Below, piece by piece: positions 50,689 through 60,381 of a DNA stretch of 64,000 bases. The notes beneath the pieces were generated by a model. The model worked only from the letters and a program-made list of their open reading frames with translations, was not told the origin of the DNA and made no database searches. Origin of the DNA: Nocardia salmonicida NBRC 13393 (GTDB lineage Bacteria; Actinomycetota; Actinomycetes; Mycobacteriales; Mycobacteriaceae); the NCBI RefSeq assembly GCF_001613085.1, contig NZ_BDBR01000009.1:330828-394827 (forward strand), in the 5' to 3' direction. Each line of letters begins with the position of its first letter. The first letter of the stretch is position 1. Position numbers and translations under genes: made by a program.

Positions 50689-50709
50689 ACTCGACTGTAA
50701 GCTGGGGCG

Positions 50710-51387
50710 GTGCGTCAGGCAACCGGCTCGGGGACCAAAGGGGTGCCGCGTCAGGAACGGGAGCGACGAATACTGGCCGCTGCCACGCTCCGTTTCGGCA
50801 CCGACGGATATCGGCGAACGTCGTTGGAGGCTGTCGCCGCGGAGACCGACATTTCCAAGGCGTTGATCCTGAGCTTGTTCGGCAGCAAGGACGCCCTGCA
50901 TCTGCGGTGCGTGCAAGAGGCGGGCGAGGTGCTGGTCACCGCGATCACCGGAGTGCTCGCCACCAGTCCGGCCGAATACATGGCTTCCGACACCCTCCGG
51001 TGCATCTTCGAATCACTGCGTGACCGGCGATACGACTGGGAACTGCTCCACGACACGACGGTGCTGGAGACCACGGCCGGCGGGCGGGCAGCGCTGACCT
51101 ATCGCGCGTCGATCCGCGCACTCGCGATGGACGGAACCTTCGCGTTGCTCGGTCCTCGGGGCCCGGTGGATCCGACCGACCGCGAGATCCTCGCCGACGT
51201 GTGGCTGGGGATCCTGTCGGCACTGGTGAGCTGGTACCAACGCCATATCGATGAGGTGAGCATCCCCGAGATGCTGGTGCGGTGCACCACGGTCGCGACA
51301 ACCGTCGGTGATGTCGCGTCGATCGCGGGCCGGCGATCCGGTGGGAGCGCCGACCCCGACGAGCGTGCAGCGGTTTCGGTTATCTGA
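50710..51387 (+). CDS. TetR-family transcriptional regulator
   Basis: This 225-residue protein has the N-terminal TetR helix-turn-helix (RQERERRILAAATLRFG, then YRRTSLEAVAAETDISKALI, LFGSKDALHL) and a helical C-terminal ligand domain. It starts with GTG next to a perfect palindrome. It probably represses itself and the divergent thioesterase gene and is released by an acyl-CoA or similar ligand. It overlaps the end of the convergent permease gene by 8 bp. Confidence 0.93.
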   Translation: MRQATGSGTKGVPRQERERRILAAATLRFGTDGYRRTSLEAVAAETDISKALILSLFGSKDALHLRCVQEAGEVLVTAITGVLATSPAEYMASDTLRCIFESLRDRRYDWELLHDTTVLETTAGGRAALTYRASIRALAMDGTFALLGPRGPVDPTDREILADVWLGILSALVSWYQRHIDEVSIPEMLVRCTTVATTVGDVASIAGRRSGGSADPDERAAVSVI

Positions 51388-52873
51388 CCGGCGTCAACTC
51401 CGGCTCCGCGGATTCTGGTTGTCCGCGTCCGAGGATCGAGTGCCTGCGACCGTACGCGAAGTAGACGATGACACCGAGTGCCATCCAGATCACGAAGCGC
51501 AGCCAGGTCTCGATCGAGAGGTTGACCATCAGCCACAGGCAGGCCAGGGCGCCCAGGATGGGAACCACCGGTACGAACGGGACGCGGAATCCGCGCGGCA
51601 GATCCGGACGGGTCCGGCGCAGCACCAGCACCCCGATCGACACCAGCACGAAGGCGACCAGCGTGCCGACATTGACCATTTCCTCCAGCGTGCCGAACTC
51701 GACGAAGCCGGCCAGCAGCGCGCACACCACACCGACGAGCACGGTCAGCCGAACCGGCGTGCCCTTCTTGCCGGTCTTGGCCAGACCTCGGGGCAGCAGA
51801 CCGTCACGGGCCATGGCGAACAACACCCGGGTCTGGCCGAGGAACATCACCATCACCACGGTCGACAGCCCGGCCAGCGCGCCGATGGCGATGATGTTCT
51901 TCACCCAGGTCGCGCCCTGGATGGCGAAGGCGGTGGCGAGCGTGGCGTTGCCGTCGGCGAGTTCGGTGTAGGACACCATGCCGGTGAGGACCACCGAGAC
52001 CGCGATGTAGAGCACCGTCACGATCGCCAGCGACGCCAGGATGCCGCGCGGGATGTCGCGCTGCGGATTGCGCGTTTCCTCGGCGGTGGTGGCCACTACG
52101 TCGAAGCCGATGAAGGCGAAGAACACCAGGCTGGCCGCGGCGAGCAGTCCGTACCAGCCGTAGCTGGTGCCACCGGATCCGGTGAGGAAGGCGAACAGCG
52201 ACTGGTGCATCCCCTCGGCCTTCTCCGACGGTTGCGCGGGCGGGATGTAGGGCGTCAGGTTCGACGGCTTGAAATAGGTCGCGCCGACGACCAGCACCAG
52301 CGCGATCACACCCAGTTTGATCGCGACGGCGACGGCCGATACCCGCGACGACAACTTGGTCCCGGTCGCCAGCAGCACGCCGACCACCGCGATGATCAGC
52401 ACCGCGCCCCAGTCGAAGGTCACCGATCCGAGATGGATCACCGGCGCCGAGGACCCGAGCACTTCGCCGAGGTATTGCGACCAGCCCTTGGCGACCACCG
52501 ACACCGCGATCGCGAACTCCAGGATCAGATCCCAGCCGATGATCCAGGCGATCACCTCACCGAAGGTGGCGTAGGCGAAGGTGTACGCGCTGCCCGCCAC
52601 CGGCACGGTCGAGGCGAACTCCGCGTAGCACAGGGCCGTGAGCCCGCAGGCGATCGCGGCGAAGACGAAGGCCAGCGAGACCGCGGGTCCCGCCACCGTG
52701 CCCGCGGTGCGCGCGGTGAGGGTGAAGATGCCCGCGCCGATCACCACCGCGACACCGAAGATCGTCAGGTCCTTGGCCGTCAGATCCTTACGCAGCTTGG
52801 CATCCGGATCGTCGGTGTCGCGGATCGACTGTTCGACGGACTTGGTGCGGAACAGTCCGCTCTTCGACATCAT
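51380..52873 (-). CDS. APC-superfamily cationic/branched-chain amino acid permease
   Basis: This 497-residue protein has about 12 membrane helices of the CAT/YhdG type: LTIFGVAVVIGAGIFTLTA (substrate-binding helix 1 with GAGIF), YAEFASTVPVAGSAYTFAY, AFIGFDVVATTAEETRNPQRDIP (helix 6 loop, in parts) and LGQTRVLFAMARDGLLP. Its ATG overlaps the dehydrogenase stop by 4 bp, so it likely imports the amino acid that the dehydrogenase consumes. Confidence 0.92.
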   Translation of the reverse strand: MMSKSGLFRTKSVEQSIRDTDDPDAKLRKDLTAKDLTIFGVAVVIGAGIFTLTARTAGTVAGPAVSLAFVFAAIACGLTALCYAEFASTVPVAGSAYTFAYATFGEVIAWIIGWDLILEFAIAVSVVAKGWSQYLGEVLGSSAPVIHLGSVTFDWGAVLIIAVVGVLLATGTKLSSRVSAVAVAIKLGVIALVLVVGATYFKPSNLTPYIPPAQPSEKAEGMHQSLFAFLTGSGGTSYGWYGLLAAASLVFFAFIGFDVVATTAEETRNPQRDIPRGILASLAIVTVLYIAVSVVLTGMVSYTELADGNATLATAFAIQGATWVKNIIAIGALAGLSTVVMVMFLGQTRVLFAMARDGLLPRGLAKTGKKGTPVRLTVLVGVVCALLAGFVEFGTLEEMVNVGTLVAFVLVSIGVLVLRRTRPDLPRGFRVPFVPVVPILGALACLWLMVNLSIETWLRFVIWMALGVIVYFAYGRRHSILGRGQPESAEPELTPVR

Positions 52874-53952
52874 CGCAGCGACCTCGGAATGGCATCGAGA
52901 CGGCGCTCGGCGAAGCGGTTGGCGGCGGCGCCGGTCCCGATGCCCTCGGTGACGGCGGCGGCGATGATCTCGCGGCAGCGCGGGTAGATGTCGGCGACCT
53001 CGGCTTCTACCTCGGCGGGCGAGGCGGCGCGCAGTTCACCGGCCACCTGGATGAGGCCACCGGCGTTGGCGACGAAATCGGGCACCCAGACGATGCCGCG
53101 CTCGGTGAGCGCCCGCTCGACTTCGGGGGTCGCGAGTTGGTTGTTGGCCGCGCCGCAGATCAGCTTCGCCTCGATCGTCGCGGCGCCGGCCGCGGTGAGG
53201 GTGGCGCCCATGGCGCACGGTGCGTACACGTCGACCGGTGCGGTGGACACCGCCGACAGCAGCCGCACGGCAGGCAGTTCGTCGGTGATGCGCGCCAGCG
53301 CCGCCTCGTTCACATCGGTCACGCAGACCTCGGCGCCGTCGGCGAGCAGCAGGGCGGTGAGCTCGCGGCCGACCTTGCCGACGCCCTCGACGCCGACCGT
53401 GCGACCGGCCAGTGTGGGTGCACCCCAGACGAATTCGGCACCGGATCGCATCGCGTGGAACACGCCGAGCGCGGTCAGTCGGGCGCTGTCACCGCTGCCG
53501 CCCGCGCCGACGCTGCGGCCGGTGACATGGCGGGTGTGCCTGCCGATGACGTCGAGATCGTCGGTGCCGGTGCCCACGTCACCGGCGGTGATGTAGCGCC
53601 CACCGAGGGTTTCGACGAAGCGTCCGTAGGCGGCGAGCAGGTCCTCGTTCTTCATGGTGGCCGGGTCGCCGATGATCACCGCTTTGCCGCCACCGAGATC
53701 CACCCCCGCCGCCGCTGCCTTGTAGGTCATGCCCCACGACAGTCGCAGGACGTCCTGCAACGCGGCGGATTCGTCGGCGTAGGGGTAGAAGCGGGTACCG
53801 CCGAGGGCGGGGCCGAGCGCGGTCGAGTGGATGGCGATGATCGCCTTCAGCCCGGACCTGTCGTCCTCGCAGAACACGACCTGCTCGTGGGCGCGGGCAC
53901 TGAGCTCGTGCGATCGGCCGAAGACTCCTGCCTCGGTGTGCGCAACGGTCAC
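52870..53952 (-). CDS. Leucine/valine (Glu/Leu/Phe/Val) dehydrogenase
   Basis: This 360-residue NAD-dependent enzyme deaminates a branched-chain amino acid to its 2-oxo acid. It has LGPALGGTRF, WGMTYKAAAAGVDLGGGKAVI with the substrate and catalytic lysines (near 78 and 90), the GRYITAGDVGT region and a C-terminal dinucleotide fold VGVEGVGKVGRELTALL. It closely matches leucine/valine dehydrogenases of actinomycetes. Coupled by a 4-bp overlap to the permease; the ferredoxin oxidoreductase gene for 2-oxo acids lies just upstream on the same strand. Confidence 0.93.
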   Translation of the reverse strand: MTVAHTEAGVFGRSHELSARAHEQVVFCEDDRSGLKAIIAIHSTALGPALGGTRFYPYADESAALQDVLRLSWGMTYKAAAAGVDLGGGKAVIIGDPATMKNEDLLAAYGRFVETLGGRYITAGDVGTGTDDLDVIGRHTRHVTGRSVGAGGSGDSARLTALGVFHAMRSGAEFVWGAPTLAGRTVGVEGVGKVGRELTALLLADGAEVCVTDVNEAALARITDELPAVRLLSAVSTAPVDVYAPCAMGATLTAAGAATIEAKLICGAANNQLATPEVERALTERGIVWVPDFVANAGGLIQVAGELRAASPAEVEAEVADIYPRCREIIAAAVTEGIGTGAAANRFAERRLDAIPRSLR

Positions 53953-54066
53953 TGTCGATTTCCTTTCTTGTTACCGCGCAGCAAGGGTCGTGCCCGGCGT
54001 GCGACGGTGTTGTGGTGGTGCCGCGGGTATGCGGCGGTGTGGGTGCGTGGCAGGTGCCGGAGGGCT
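53953..54066. other. Gap between dehydrogenase and ferredoxin oxidoreductase genes
   Basis: These 114 bp separate two same-strand genes. GAAAGGAAATCGAC just before the dehydrogenase start is its ribosome binding site. A short promoter is possible, but I see no terminator, so read-through from the large gene is likely. Confidence 0.35.
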
Positions 54067-57000
54067 TCAGTCCTCGATGCCGAGATCGCGCAGTCCGGCG
54101 CGGTACAGCTCGACATTGCCGAGTTTGATGTCCTCGTAACCGCGCACTACATCGGTCAGTGCGGCTGCTGCGGTGGCTGTGTCGTAGTTCTCGGTGGTCA
54201 GGCCATCAGCCAGTCGTCGCACCATGTCGGTGTAGTGGGCCAGCAGTTCGCGTTCGACCTTGCGGACGTGGGCGTAGCCGAAGGGGTCGAGCATGGTGCC
54301 GCGCAGGAACTTACCCTTGGCCAGAACCTTCAGCGCCACATGCGACTTCGGCCTGAGTCCGATCTTCTTGTCCCGACCCAGTGCGCGCAGCATCGGCGGG
54401 TGCAGTTTGTAGGTGAGCTTCTCGCCACCCGGCACCTGGGCTTGCACGTCGGCGAGGAAGTCCGGGTCCACGAGCAGTCGGGCCACCTCGTACTCGTCCT
54501 TGTACGCCGTGAACTTGAACAGCCCGCGTGCGACCGCCTCACTGAACTCGGTGCGCTCGGTGACGGAACGTTCTGCCGCCCAAACTGATTCGACCGTCTC
54601 GAGGTAGCGGCGCGCCACCTTCGCGTTCTGGTAGCCGATCAGCTGCGCTGCTCGAAGTTCCACGAGCCTGCGCACCTCGCCCTCGAAGCTGGTGTGTGCC
54701 AGCAACTCCGCGGGCGCCACCGGCTGGGTGCGCCGAGGCCGACCGGTTTCGACCGCCGCCGCGAACGCCGCCGGATCGGCGACGGCGACCCGCCCCCACC
54801 GGAACGCCGCGATGGTGGCGTTCACCGCGACACCGTTGATCCCGATGGCTTCCTCGATCGCCGCGACGGGCAGTCGCAGCCCGCCGGTCTGCACGGCCGC
54901 GCCGACGATGAGGAAGTTCGCCGCCGCGGTGTTCCCGAACAGGGTCAGCGCCGCCGCGAGCGCGTCGAAGTGACTGATCGAATTCGTCACCGTGGCAAGG
55001 CGTTCCAGCAGCGTTTCCGTCGCGGGGTAGGCCACCGACTTGTCGAACACCATGTCGCCGGTCGGGGTCTGACTCGTCGAGGCCACGGCCGTGGTGCTCG
55101 CCGCGTCGCCGTACTGGAGGTATTTCGGATCGGTGGCGGTGAGCAGGTCGACGGCGAGCAGACAGTCCGCGCTCCCCGGGGTGAGCCGGTTGGCGGGCTC
55201 CAATTCCGTTGCGGAGAAACGCAGGTGCGACAGCACGGGTCCGGCCTTCTGGCTCAGGCCGATCTGGTCCAGGCTCTCTACCTCGTATCCGGCGCGCAGG
55301 GCGGCGGTGGCCAGCACCTGGTTCACCGTCACGATGCCGGTGCCGCCGATGCCGGCGATCAGTACGTTCTGGGTGCGTTGCGGTGCGTCCACGGCCGGAT
55401 CGGTCACCGCGGGCGGCTCGATGGTTTTGCGCGGCTCGGCTTTCCCCTTCTCCGGGTCGACCTCCACCGTCACGAACGACGGGCAATCGCCGTCCAGGCA
55501 GCTGTAATCGGTGTTGCACGAGGTCTGGTCGATGCGGGTCTTGCGCCCGAATTCCGTCTCGACCGGCTGCACGGACAGGCAGTTCGACTTGGCGCCGCAG
55601 TCGCCGCAGCCCTCACAGACGGCCTCGTTGATCACCACCCTGGTGTTGCGAACCGGCAGCGTTCCGCGTTTGCGCTGCCTGCGGGCATCGGCGGCGCAGT
55701 GCTGGTCGTAGATCAGCACGGTGACGCCCTCGATCTCGCGCAGCATCCGCTGCGCCTCGTCGAGCCGGTCGCGATGCCACAGCAGCGTGCCCTTGGCCAG
55801 CGCCCGCTTGTGGTGGCGCTTGGGATCATCGGCGCAGATGATGATCTGTCCGACGCCCTCGGTGGTGAGCTTGTGGGTGAGCTGGGCGACGGTGATCCCG
55901 CCCTCCACATCCTGGGCGCCGGTCATCGCGACGACCTCGTTCCAGAGCAGCTTGTAGGTGATGTTCACCTTGGCCGCCACGCATGCCTGCACGGCCAGCT
56001 GCCCGGAATGGAAGAAGGTGCCGTCGCCGATGTTCTGGAACAGATGCGGGACGTCGGTAAACGGCGCCTGCCCGATCCACTGGCTGCCCTCACCGCCCAT
56101 CTGGGTCAGCCCGGTGACCGCGCTGTCGGTGCGCCCGGACATGGTGACCAGCGTGTGGCAGCCGATGCCGCCGCCGCCGATCGAGCCGTCGGGCAGGGCG
56201 GTGGAGCGGTTGTGCGGGCACCCGCTGCAGAAGTAGGGGGTCCGCTTGGCGGAGAGGACTTCGAGCGGAAGTGCCGGTGGCGCTGCCCGTTTCAGCTCGA
56301 CCCGCCCGCGCAGCACCCGGCGCAGCGGGGCGAGCAGGCGTCCCGCGGTGAGTTCGCCGTCGACGGGCATCAGTCGCGCGCCGCGCTCGTCCTGCTTGCC
56401 GAGCACCTGCGGCGCGTCCGTGGTGCCGTAGAGGATCTCGCGGACCTGGGTTTCGATGAACGCGGTCTTGTCCTCGACGACGATCAGTTGCTCCAGGCCA
56501 CGGGCGAACTCGGTGAGCGCGGCGGAGCCGAGCGGGTACGGCATGCCGATGCGCAGCAACCGGATTCCGGCCCGGTGCATGGTCGCGTCGTCGACGCCCA
56601 GATCCAGCAGGGCCTGGCGGACGGCGTCGAAGGTGGTGCCGGTGGCCGCGATCCCCACCGTAGCCTCGGCCGGGTCCACCTCGATCACGTCGAGGGCGTT
56701 GGCCGCGCCGTAGGCGTGCACCGTCGCCCAGCGCGGTCCGTACAGGTCCGCCTCGGCGAGCACGCTGTCGGTCGGCGCCGCCATCGGCCGCTGCCGGTAG
56801 ACGAACGGCCTTCCCTCCCAATGCACTTCGGGCACCGTCACGGCCAGGTCGGCCACGCCAGCGTCGACCGTCCAGGCGCCGTCGGCGACATCGGCGACGA
56901 TCTTCAGCGCCACCACACAGCCCGACGCCCGCGACAGCGCGATGCCCTGCATGCCCAGGGTGATGATCTCCTCGGCATTGCGCGGGAACAGCACCGGAAC

Positions 57001-57540
57001 GCCCATGGCGGCCAGCGAGCGTTCGCTCACCGCGGGCACGGTCGACGACTTCGAGGCCGGATCGTCGCCCACCAGCAGCAGCACGCCGCCGCGCGGGTTC
57101 ACCCCGTACATATTGGCGTGCCGGATGGCGTCGGTCGCGCGGTCGACGCCGGGGCCCTTGCCGTACCAGACGCCGACAACGCCGTCGTGGGTCGGCTGTC
57201 CGGCGGGCAGCTCGGCCTGGCTACCCCAGACCGAGGTGGCCGCCAGCTCCTCGTTGAACCCGGGAACGAAGGTGATGTCGTGCTCGGTGAGCACCTCCGG
57301 CATGCCGAGCAGCATCTTGTCCACCCCGCCCAGCGGGCTGCCCTGGTAGCCGGAGACGAATGTGGCGACGCGGCGACCGGCACGGATATCGCGCACGTGC
57401 TGTTCCACCATCAGCCGGGCGATGGCCTGGACCCCGGTCAGCAGCACCGGGCCCGCGCCGGAGCGGTAGCGATCGGCGAGGTCGTAGGGTGCGGCCGGGT
57501 CGGCCAGCGGTCGGGCGGTGGAACAGACGACGCTGGTCAT
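54067..57540 (-). CDS. Indolepyruvate ferredoxin oxidoreductase-family protein (fused alpha-ferredoxin-gamma)
   Basis: The product is about 1,157 residues. The N-terminal ~620 residues are the TPP-dependent part (FVSGYQGSPLGGVDKML, GKGPGVDRATDAIRHAN, FCSGCPHNRST, HTLVTMSGRTD, MGGEGSQWIGQAPF). Next come Cys clusters CEGCGDCGAKSNCLSV and CNTDYSCLDGDCPSF that bind Fe-S, then a gamma-type domain (NVLIAGIGGTGIVTVNQVL). It converts a 2-oxo acid plus CoA to acyl-CoA, CO2 and reduced ferredoxin. With the neighbouring branched-chain dehydrogenase it would turn amino acids into acyl-CoA. ATG 57540 follows GAGG; GTG 57546 is an alternative. The Lrp gene is directly upstream. Confidence 0.93.
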   Translation of the reverse strand: MTSVVCSTARPLADPAAPYDLADRYRSGAGPVLLTGVQAIARLMVEQHVRDIRAGRRVATFVSGYQGSPLGGVDKMLLGMPEVLTEHDITFVPGFNEELAATSVWGSQAELPAGQPTHDGVVGVWYGKGPGVDRATDAIRHANMYGVNPRGGVLLLVGDDPASKSSTVPAVSERSLAAMGVPVLFPRNAEEIITLGMQGIALSRASGCVVALKIVADVADGAWTVDAGVADLAVTVPEVHWEGRPFVYRQRPMAAPTDSVLAEADLYGPRWATVHAYGAANALDVIEVDPAEATVGIAATGTTFDAVRQALLDLGVDDATMHRAGIRLLRIGMPYPLGSAALTEFARGLEQLIVVEDKTAFIETQVREILYGTTDAPQVLGKQDERGARLMPVDGELTAGRLLAPLRRVLRGRVELKRAAPPALPLEVLSAKRTPYFCSGCPHNRSTALPDGSIGGGGIGCHTLVTMSGRTDSAVTGLTQMGGEGSQWIGQAPFTDVPHLFQNIGDGTFFHSGQLAVQACVAAKVNITYKLLWNEVVAMTGAQDVEGGITVAQLTHKLTTEGVGQIIICADDPKRHHKRALAKGTLLWHRDRLDEAQRMLREIEGVTVLIYDQHCAADARRQRKRGTLPVRNTRVVINEAVCEGCGDCGAKSNCLSVQPVETEFGRKTRIDQTSCNTDYSCLDGDCPSFVTVEVDPEKGKAEPRKTIEPPAVTDPAVDAPQRTQNVLIAGIGGTGIVTVNQVLATAALRAGYEVESLDQIGLSQKAGPVLSHLRFSATELEPANRLTPGSADCLLAVDLLTATDPKYLQYGDAASTTAVASTSQTPTGDMVFDKSVAYPATETLLERLATVTNSISHFDALAAALTLFGNTAAANFLIVGAAVQTGGLRLPVAAIEEAIGINGVAVNATIAAFRWGRVAVADPAAFAAAVETGRPRRTQPVAPAELLAHTSFEGEVRRLVELRAAQLIGYQNAKVARRYLETVESVWAAERSVTERTEFSEAVARGLFKFTAYKDEYEVARLLVDPDFLADVQAQVPGGEKLTYKLHPPMLRALGRDKKIGLRPKSHVALKVLAKGKFLRGTMLDPFGYAHVRKVERELLAHYTDMVRRLADGLTTENYDTATAAAALTDVVRGYEDIKLGNVELYRAGLRDLGIED

Positions 57541-57696
57541 GATCACCTCACTGCGCGAAGGAACTTGCTATCGGTGCAGCGAAATGTGCCGGTGATAGGT
57601 GATCTGTGTCAACAGTCGGCTAAAAAGTTGATCAGACTGCTCAAAAGTGATCTGCGCCACTGACTCGAATGCGTCAATCTGCTCGAGTCGCGAGAC
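57541..57696. promoter_or_regulatory. Promoter region of the ferredoxin oxidoreductase with repeated TGATC motifs
   Basis: An AT-rich 156-bp gap holds three same-orientation TGATC(T/A)G motifs with cores at 57600, 57629 and 57648; two are preceded by AAAAGT or AAAAAGT. Repeated sites on one face of DNA are typical of Lrp/AsnC regulators, and the Lrp gene ends at 57697. A candidate Lrp-controlled promoter. Confidence 0.5.
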
Positions 57697-58182
57697 CTAG
57701 GTCACATCGCGGGTGTTCGTCAGATGCTCGACCAGGGGCAGGCTCCGGTACCCGATCGGGGTGGCCAGCGCGAGCATCGTCTCGGTGTGTTTCACGCCCT
57801 CGATGGCGTGGACCCGCTGGATGATCTCCAGCAGGTCCTGCTGGGATCGCGCGGCGATGCGGACCAGCAGGTCGGCGCGGCCGGTGGTGGCATGCACCTC
57901 GAGTACGTGCGGGAACCCGCGCAGCGTCTCGATGATCGGATCCAGCTTGTTCTGGTCGAGTTCGATGCCGAGGAACGCGTGCACCGCGAACCCGATCGCC
58001 TGCACATCGATATCGGGCGGATACCCCCGCACGGCGCCCGAGGCCTCGAGCCTGCGCATCCGCGCCTGCACGGTATTGCGGGCGACCCCGAGCCGTTGCG
58101 CCAGCTCGAGGATCGGCGCCCGCGGATCACGGGCCAGTTCGGCCAGCAACGCGGCATCGAGTGCGTCGAACTTGATGGTCAT
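57697..58182 (-). CDS. Lrp/AsnC-family transcriptional regulator
   Basis: This 161-residue protein has an N-terminal helix-turn-helix (LDAALLAELARDPRAPILEL, then AQRLGVARNTVQARMRRLEASGAV) and a C-terminal RAM/AsnC ligand-binding domain (HATTGRADLLVRIAA). It lies just upstream of, and on the same strand as, the amino-acid catabolic genes and probably responds to an amino acid to control them. Confidence 0.94.
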   Translation of the reverse strand: MTIKFDALDAALLAELARDPRAPILELAQRLGVARNTVQARMRRLEASGAVRGYPPDIDVQAIGFAVHAFLGIELDQNKLDPIIETLRGFPHVLEVHATTGRADLLVRIAARSQQDLLEIIQRVHAIEGVKHTETMLALATPIGYRSLPLVEHLTNTRDVT

Positions 58183-58227
58183 GGGCGCATTCTGACACGC
58201 CGCGAACCGGCTGACTTCACACCGGAC

Positions 58228-58809
58228 TCAGCCGTGCAGGGTCGGTCGGTAGACGAGTTCCTGGATGTCGCCGTCGAGCGTGCGGTGCTCGAGCAGTTCG
58301 AGGTCGAAGTCGGCCGCGCCCCGGAAGATCGGGTCGTCACCGGTCTGTCCGGTGATCACCGGGAACAGCGTCACCTGGACTCGGTCTACGAGTCCCGCGG
58401 CCATCAGCGCCCGGTTCATCGACAAACTGCCGTGGGAGCGCAACGGCACCGCGGACTCCTCCTTGAGCCGGGCGACGACATCGATCGCGTCGCCGCGCGC
58501 GATGGTCCCGTCCGGCCAGTCGAGCGGCCCCTCGAGGGTGTTCGACACCACCGTCGCCGGGAGATCGCGCATCCGGGTGACCCAGGGGTCGCGCACCTCG
58601 TCCACGTCGCCCGCGGCCAGCATGTCCGCGAACGCCCGATAGGTGTTGGGCCCGAAGATCATTCGCTGCTCCACCTCGAACAGAGCGAGGCGGTGGTCGA
58701 GCAGTTCGGGGCCTTGCTTGCCCCAGTACCCACCCCAGTCACCATTACCGTTGTAGCTGCCGAAGCCGTCGAGGCTGGAAAAGACATCGAAGGTGTAAGT
58801 GGTCGCCAT
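58228..58809 (-). CDS. Dihydrofolate reductase-like (RibD C-terminal domain) protein
   Basis: This 193-residue protein of the DHFR/RibD-C fold has TYTFDVFSSLDGFGSY, MIFGPNTYRAF, LPATVVSNTLEGPL, SHGSLSMNRALMAAGLVDRVQVTLFP (in parts) and FDLELLEHRTL. Such stand-alone proteins are NADPH-binding reductases of unknown substrate. ATG 58809 is chosen for GGAGAAC upstream; the frame is open to 58857. Confidence 0.88.
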   Translation of the reverse strand: MATTYTFDVFSSLDGFGSYNGNGDWGGYWGKQGPELLDHRLALFEVEQRMIFGPNTYRAFADMLAAGDVDEVRDPWVTRMRDLPATVVSNTLEGPLDWPDGTIARGDAIDVVARLKEESAVPLRSHGSLSMNRALMAAGLVDRVQVTLFPVITGQTGDDPIFRGAADFDLELLEHRTLDGDIQELVYRPTLHG

Positions 58810-58902
58810 CGGGTTCTCCTGATCGTCTGCGGGTTGTATCGATGCAGACGAGCTCACCCGGGCAAACTCATCGCCCGATGCGGCATTCCCCGGCCGATCG
58901 GG

Positions 58903-60093
58903 TTACGACGGCCCGAGGAGGGTGACCGCTTGCAGCGCCAGATGCAGCTCCGCCGACTGCACCGGGTCGGCGGTGTCACGGCCGGTGAGGTCGCGAATCT
59001 TGCGCAGGCGGTAGCGCACCGTATTGCGGTGACAGTGCAGCTGTTCGGCGGCGGCGGCGGTCGATCCGCGGCATTGATACCAGGCGTCGAGCGCCCCGAT
59101 CAGATCGTCGCGTTCGGCAGTGGGCAGTCGAAGTACGGGCCCGAGGATCTGGGTCGTGGCCCGCCGACTCGCCTCGGGCACCGTGACGAGCAGGTGGGCC
59201 ACGGGCTCGCTGCCGAATCGGACGACGGTGTGCGCGCCGGGTCGCGCGCTGCGGGCGGCGAGGCGTGCCTCGGTCAGTGCGCCGGGAATGGCGGTCGGGC
59301 TGGTGAAGGGGGCGCTGAGGCCGGTCCGCCCGTCGACGAGCTCGGGCAATGCGATGGCGGCCCGTTCGACCGCCACGGGCGTCGCCGAGGACAGCAGCCC
59401 GGTGTGTGAGTCGATCTGCGAATCCCACACGGATCTGGCGCCGAGATCTCGCAACGCGCCGACCAGGCTGCCGGGGAGGGTGGCGCCGGGGTCGGTGGTC
59501 TCGATCGACACAACCGCGAACGTGCCGTTCTCGGACAGGCCCAAAGTGCGCAGCGCGGTCAAGGTGTGCGCGGGATTGTCGGAGTGGTCGTCGAAAAGCG
59601 TACGGACCAAACGGTTCTGGGACTGCGCGTCGACATGCGCGAGCATGATCTCGGTCTCGCGGTATGCCTCGACAGCCGCGTCGGAGAACGAGTCGATCAG
59701 TTCCCACAGCGCGGTGGCGAGGTCGTGCAGGCGCGGATCGCCCGGACCGGTGGACCGGGCCGTGAGTTCCTCCCAGAGCAATCGGCCGCCGAGCCGGAAG
59801 GCGTGCAGCAGCGCGGCGATCGGGACTCCGCGCTCGGCCTTGAGTCGTCCGACCGCGCGCGCGGTGTGCAGCCGCGTCGGCTCGGCGCCGGACAGGGTGG
59901 TGATGATCGCCGTGAGGTTGTCCAGGCATGCCTGCTGGAGTTCCTCGGCCGTGAGCAGCCCCGGATCGGCATAGGAACGGTCCGCGGCGGCGATGCGACT
60001 CACCAGCTCCTCGGCCAGCTGCTCGACCGAGTCGAGCAGCTGTGCGGCCGGCTCGAAGGTCGACGTGGCGGTGGTCGGCGGTGGTGCGGTCAC
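58903..60093 (-). CDS. PucR/CdaR-family transcriptional regulator
   Basis: This 396-residue protein has a helical N-terminal sensor part, a GGDEF-like middle region and a C-terminal PucR helix-turn-helix ([30 protein letters not shown]). Members usually regulate the adjacent catabolic genes. It is divergent from the aldehyde dehydrogenase/GMC oxidoreductase operon, with 288 bp between. Confidence 0.92.
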   Translation of the reverse strand: MTAPPPTTATSTFEPAAQLLDSVEQLAEELVSRIAAADRSYADPGLLTAEELQQACLDNLTAIITTLSGAEPTRLHTARAVGRLKAERGVPIAALLHAFRLGGRLLWEELTARSTGPGDPRLHDLATALWELIDSFSDAAVEAYRETEIMLAHVDAQSQNRLVRTLFDDHSDNPAHTLTALRTLGLSENGTFAVVSIETTDPGATLPGSLVGALRDLGARSVWDSQIDSHTGLLSSATPVAVERAAIALPELVDGRTGLSAPFTSPTAIPGALTEARLAARSARPGAHTVVRFGSEPVAHLLVTVPEASRRATTQILGPVLRLPTAERDDLIGALDAWYQCRGSTAAAAEQLHCHRNTVRYRLRKIRDLTGRDTADPVQSAELHLALQAVTLLGPS

Positions 60094-60381
60094 CCCTCGA
60101 TGTTAGGTGACACGACATGATCCACGCCACCATAGATTTGTGCACGGGCACATCAAGTGAATCGACCAGCGGAGTCGACACCGGTCGTACTCGGGATCGA
60201 TGGCCAGAGCGCGCAGATCTCGACATGAGCCGCATCACGTCGTCGTTGTGCTCGCACACAACTGAGGTGGGGGTCGATCCGCAACGAGCGCACATGGTGC
60301 CTGCCGGCTCGGCGGCGAGAGAATTGATCCATCTCGTCCGCTGCGCCGTGGACCGTACCGAACAGTTGTGGAGGATCGTCA
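60094..60381. promoter_or_regulatory. Divergent promoter region with TGTGC-ACGG-GCACA dyad
   Basis: This 288-bp region between the PucR gene and the dehydrogenase operon contains a perfect 5-bp inverted repeat with a 4-nt spacer at 60139-60152, close to the regulator start. It is a candidate PucR site. GGAGG at 60370-60374 is the ribosome binding site of the dehydrogenase. No small ORF with a good ribosome binding site was seen. Confidence 0.45.

Noticed and set aside
54694..57663. A 989-codon plus-strand frame opposite the ferredoxin oxidoreductase
   Set aside because: No recognisable domain and low-complexity composition; the minus strand has TPP, Fe-S and gamma-domain motifs.
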